6,882 nucleotides of DNA from Syntrophaceae bacterium UBA2280 (lineage in GTDB: Bacteria > Desulfobacterota > Syntrophia > Syntrophales > Smithellaceae), in the NCBI GenBank assembly GCA_002347685.1, contig DDWS01000009.1, positions 1 to 6,882 of the forward strand, written 5' to 3'. Of the stretch, positions 4,844 through 6,882 are shown piece by piece; within the stretch, counting starts at the first letter, position 1; each line of letters opens with the position of its first letter. The notes below the pieces were generated by a model. The model saw nothing but the letters and a program-made list of their open reading frames with translations, was not told the origin of the DNA and did not search any database. The translations under genes and the position numbers were made by a program.

Positions 4844-6882
4844 ATGAAAGATTTCGAACCTGAGATACTGCGTGTCGGCCATTTCATTTTGCAGCAAGGC
4901 TTATTGGGCTTTGCTGACGACGATATGTCGCGCATCCTCGGTTGGGAAAACCCCGACCAGTTGATTGGAAAATCCATCCTGGAAATGGTTCATCCTCATG
5001 ATCATCATCTTGTAAATTTTGAGACGACAGACAAAGAGACTCCGCAGGCGGTGGATCGATCCATCGTCCGTTTCTTTAAACAGGATGGAACTATCCTAGA
5101 TACGCATGTTGGAGGCGTTGCATCTATTTTTCAGAATGCCCCGGCTTGCGTGGGCCATCTTGTGGACATAACCGGACTCAATAGAATTACCCGCTATTTT
5201 ACAAACTACTTGATGAGCTCGCAGAGCATTATCGATCAAATTGAAGATGGCGTCAGTGAGATTGATCTGAAGGGAAATGCAACATTTGCCAGCAAGGCCA
5301 ACCGCAAGATATGGGGAAATGATGAAGATGGTGTGGAGGCTATTGGGATCAACTATCGGTCCTATATGGATGAGGAGACGGCTAAATACGTTAAGCAGGC
5401 CTATCAGCAGGTTTTTAAAACGGGGATCCCCGGCAAGAATATTGTTTATGAAATCATCAGAAAAGATGGTGTACGCAGAACGATAGAATCTTCTGTGACG
5501 CTCATCCGGAACGAAGAGGGTGAAATCAACGGATTCCGCTCCGTCAACCGGGACATAACAGAACGCCAGAAAACGGATCAAGAACTGGCGGAGCACCGCG
5601 TGCGGCTGGAGGCGATTTTTCGAAGCGTCAAGGATGCCATCATTACCGTGGACACACAGATGAGGGGCATCCTGGCCAATCAGGAAATGTTTAATATTTG
5701 CGGTATTTCTCCGGTCGACATCAGCGGGAAATCATTATCCGAGGCTCTTGGTAAATGCAGCAAAGCCTGTTGCGAAGTCATCCGGCAAACACTGGAAAAG
5801 AAAACGACCATCAAAGACTATCGTATCGAATGCGGCCATGCGCAGCGGAACAATCAACTGGTCAGTTTGACGAGTTCTCCTCTGATGGATCCTGAAGGCA
5901 GGTTTACCGGCGCCATGCTGGTCATCCGGGACATCACGCTGCTTCGGGATCTGGAAAGGGAATTGCGCGAGAGGCATAAGTTCCAGAATATGATCGGGAA
6001 GAGCAGGAAGATGCAGGATATCTACAGGCTCCTGGAGGATTTGGCCAATCTGGAAACGACAGTATTAATTACCGGAGAGAGTGGTACGGGAAAAGAGCTG
6101 GTGGCCAAAGCGATCCATTACGGCGGGCAACGCGCTTTCCATCCGTTTGTCACAGTGAACTGCTCCGCCTTGACGGAGAGCCTTCTGGAGAGCGAACTTT
6201 TTGGTCACGTCAAGGGCGCCTTTACGGGGGCGATCTATGACAAGCAGGGACGCTTTCAGGCGGCCCACGGCGGAACGATCCTCATGGATGAAATCGGCGA
6301 CATTTCCCCGCTGATCCAGTTGAAGCTTCTCCGGGTGCTGCAGGAAAAGGTGATTGAGCGGGTGGGGGAATCGCAGTCGCTTAAAGTGGATGTCAGGATC
6401 GTCGCGTGTACCAATAAGGACCTGAAAGAAAAAGTACAAAGGGGCGAGTTTCGCGAAGACCTTTACTACCGTCTCAAGGTTGTGGAAGTATCCATGCCGC
6501 CCTTACGCGACCGGCTTGATGATTTGCCGCTTTTGATTAACCATTTTAGGGAATTTTTTAATGAAAGGTTTAAAAAGGATATCGAGGGGCTCTCCAACGA
6601 GGTCCTTAAAACATTCATGTCTTACCGCTGGCCGGGAAACGTGAGGGAATTGGAACATGTCATCGAACGTGCCTTTGTTCTGTGCAGAGGCAGAGTAATC
6701 ACCCTTGATCATATTCCTTCGGAAATCAAGCATTATGAAAAGAATGAGAAGACAACTTCATTATCTACATCAACCTCATTAAAGATGAAAGTCAGTGCCC
6801 AGGATATTGAAGATGCGTTGATTAGAACCGGGGGAAACAAGGCAAAAGCGGCCCGCCTTCTTGGAATAAACCGAATTACCAT
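4844..6882 (+). CDS. Sigma-54-dependent activator with three PAS domains (3' end outside the window)
   Basis: This is a cytoplasmic enhancer-binding protein that would use ATP to open promoters held by sigma-54 RNA polymerase. The 679 codons visible are free of stops. PAS1 covers about 8-110 (VHPHD at 49-53). PAS2 covers about 129-235 (IEDG at 133-136, followed by RDITERQ at 236-242). PAS3 covers about 254-360, followed by RDIT at 362-365 and a coiled linker. The AAA+ domain starts near 384, with Walker A GESGTGKE (411-418), the sigma-54 contact loop GAFTGA (458-463), Walker B ILMDE (D482, E483), REDLYYRL (537-544) and WPGNVRELEH (596-605). A Fis-type HTH (GGNKAKAARLLGINRIT, 663-679) is cut by the window end, probably missing 10-15 residues. 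There is no receiver domain, so sensing is likely direct through PAS. The ATG at 4844 is the first start after the in-frame TGA at 4802-4804; its ribosome binding site is weak. Targets are unknown. Confidence 0.95.
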   Translation, partial: MKDFEPEILRVGHFILQQGLLGFADDDMSRILGWENPDQLIGKSILEMVHPHDHHLVNFETTDKETPQAVDRSIVRFFKQDGTILDTHVGGVASIFQNAPACVGHLVDITGLNRITRYFTNYLMSSQSIIDQIEDGVSEIDLKGNATFASKANRKIWGNDEDGVEAIGINYRSYMDEETAKYVKQAYQQVFKTGIPGKNIVYEIIRKDGVRRTIESSVTLIRNEEGEINGFRSVNRDITERQKTDQELAEHRVRLEAIFRSVKDAIITVDTQMRGILANQEMFNICGISPVDISGKSLSEALGKCSKACCEVIRQTLEKKTTIKDYRIECGHAQRNNQLVSLTSSPLMDPEGRFTGAMLVIRDITLLRDLERELRERHKFQNMIGKSRKMQDIYRLLEDLANLETTVLITGESGTGKELVAKAIHYGGQRAFHPFVTVNCSALTESLLESELFGHVKGAFTGAIYDKQGRFQAAHGGTILMDEIGDISPLIQLKLLRVLQEKVIERVGESQSLKVDVRIVACTNKDLKEKVQRGEFREDLYYRLKVVEVSMPPLRDRLDDLPLLINHFREFFNERFKKDIEGLSNEVLKTFMSYRWPGNVRELEHVIERAFVLCRGRVITLDHIPSEIKHYEKNEKTTSLSTSTSLKMKVSAQDIEDALIRTGGNKAKAARLLGINRIT

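Noticed and set aside
4833..4847. Four-codon mini-ORF (MARK-stop) overlapping the regulator start in ATGA
   Set aside because: It could couple translation, but so short a frame arises easily by chance and it has no clear ribosome binding site.
5096..5596. Minus-strand open frame of 166 codons inside the regulator
   Set aside because: It is antisense to the intact PAS1-PAS2 coding sequence of the activator and has no motif of its own. It is a shadow frame.

Overview
The window looks like chromosomal DNA of an anaerobic deltaproteobacterium. The Syntrophus/Smithella type of Desulfobacterota is my best guess. This is inferred from protein style only: a LivHMGF transporter set, a multi-PAS sigma-54 activator and a fumarate-reductase-like flavoprotein lying together, with moderate GC. 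No rRNA or other taxonomic marker is present.

Layout. (1) Positions 1-362 hold a decayed PAS-domain gene on the + strand. It is broken by several frameshifts and its last stop codon touches the livH start. (2) Positions 363-3669 hold a tightly overlapping four-gene operon, livH-livM-livG-livF. It encodes the two permeases and two ATPases of a branched-chain amino acid type (HAAT family) ABC importer. No substrate-binding protein gene lies in the window. (3) Positions 3690-3728 hold a hairpin with a GCAA tetraloop, flanked by A-rich and T-rich runs, which looks like a terminator usable from both sides. (4) Positions 3748-4511, on the - strand, hold the C-terminal half of a FAD-dependent fumarate reductase/succinate dehydrogenase-like flavoprotein, shattered by at least four frameshifts. 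Positions 4512-4695 hold further decayed sequence that I cannot assign. (5) A near-consensus sigma-70 promoter (TTGACA, 17 bp, TATACT) at 4696-4724 is followed by a leader of about 113 nt with a perfect 8-bp inverted repeat. (6) From 4844 to the window end runs a sigma-54-dependent activator with three PAS domains, an AAA+ domain and a Fis-type HTH. It is cut a few residues before its expected end.

How it fits together. The transporter genes look intact and co-translated. The regulator looks intact and probably senses a small molecule, redox state or metal through its PAS domains; the third PAS domain carries a cysteine cluster. The two pseudogenes flanking the transporter suggest a locus in decay or rearrangement: an older PAS regulator upstream and a flavoprotein downstream have been lost while uptake and the second regulator remain. 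Whether the regulator controls the liv operon cannot be shown, because I found no convincing -24/-12 promoter in the window. I found no CRISPR array, tRNA, IS element or clearly new system.
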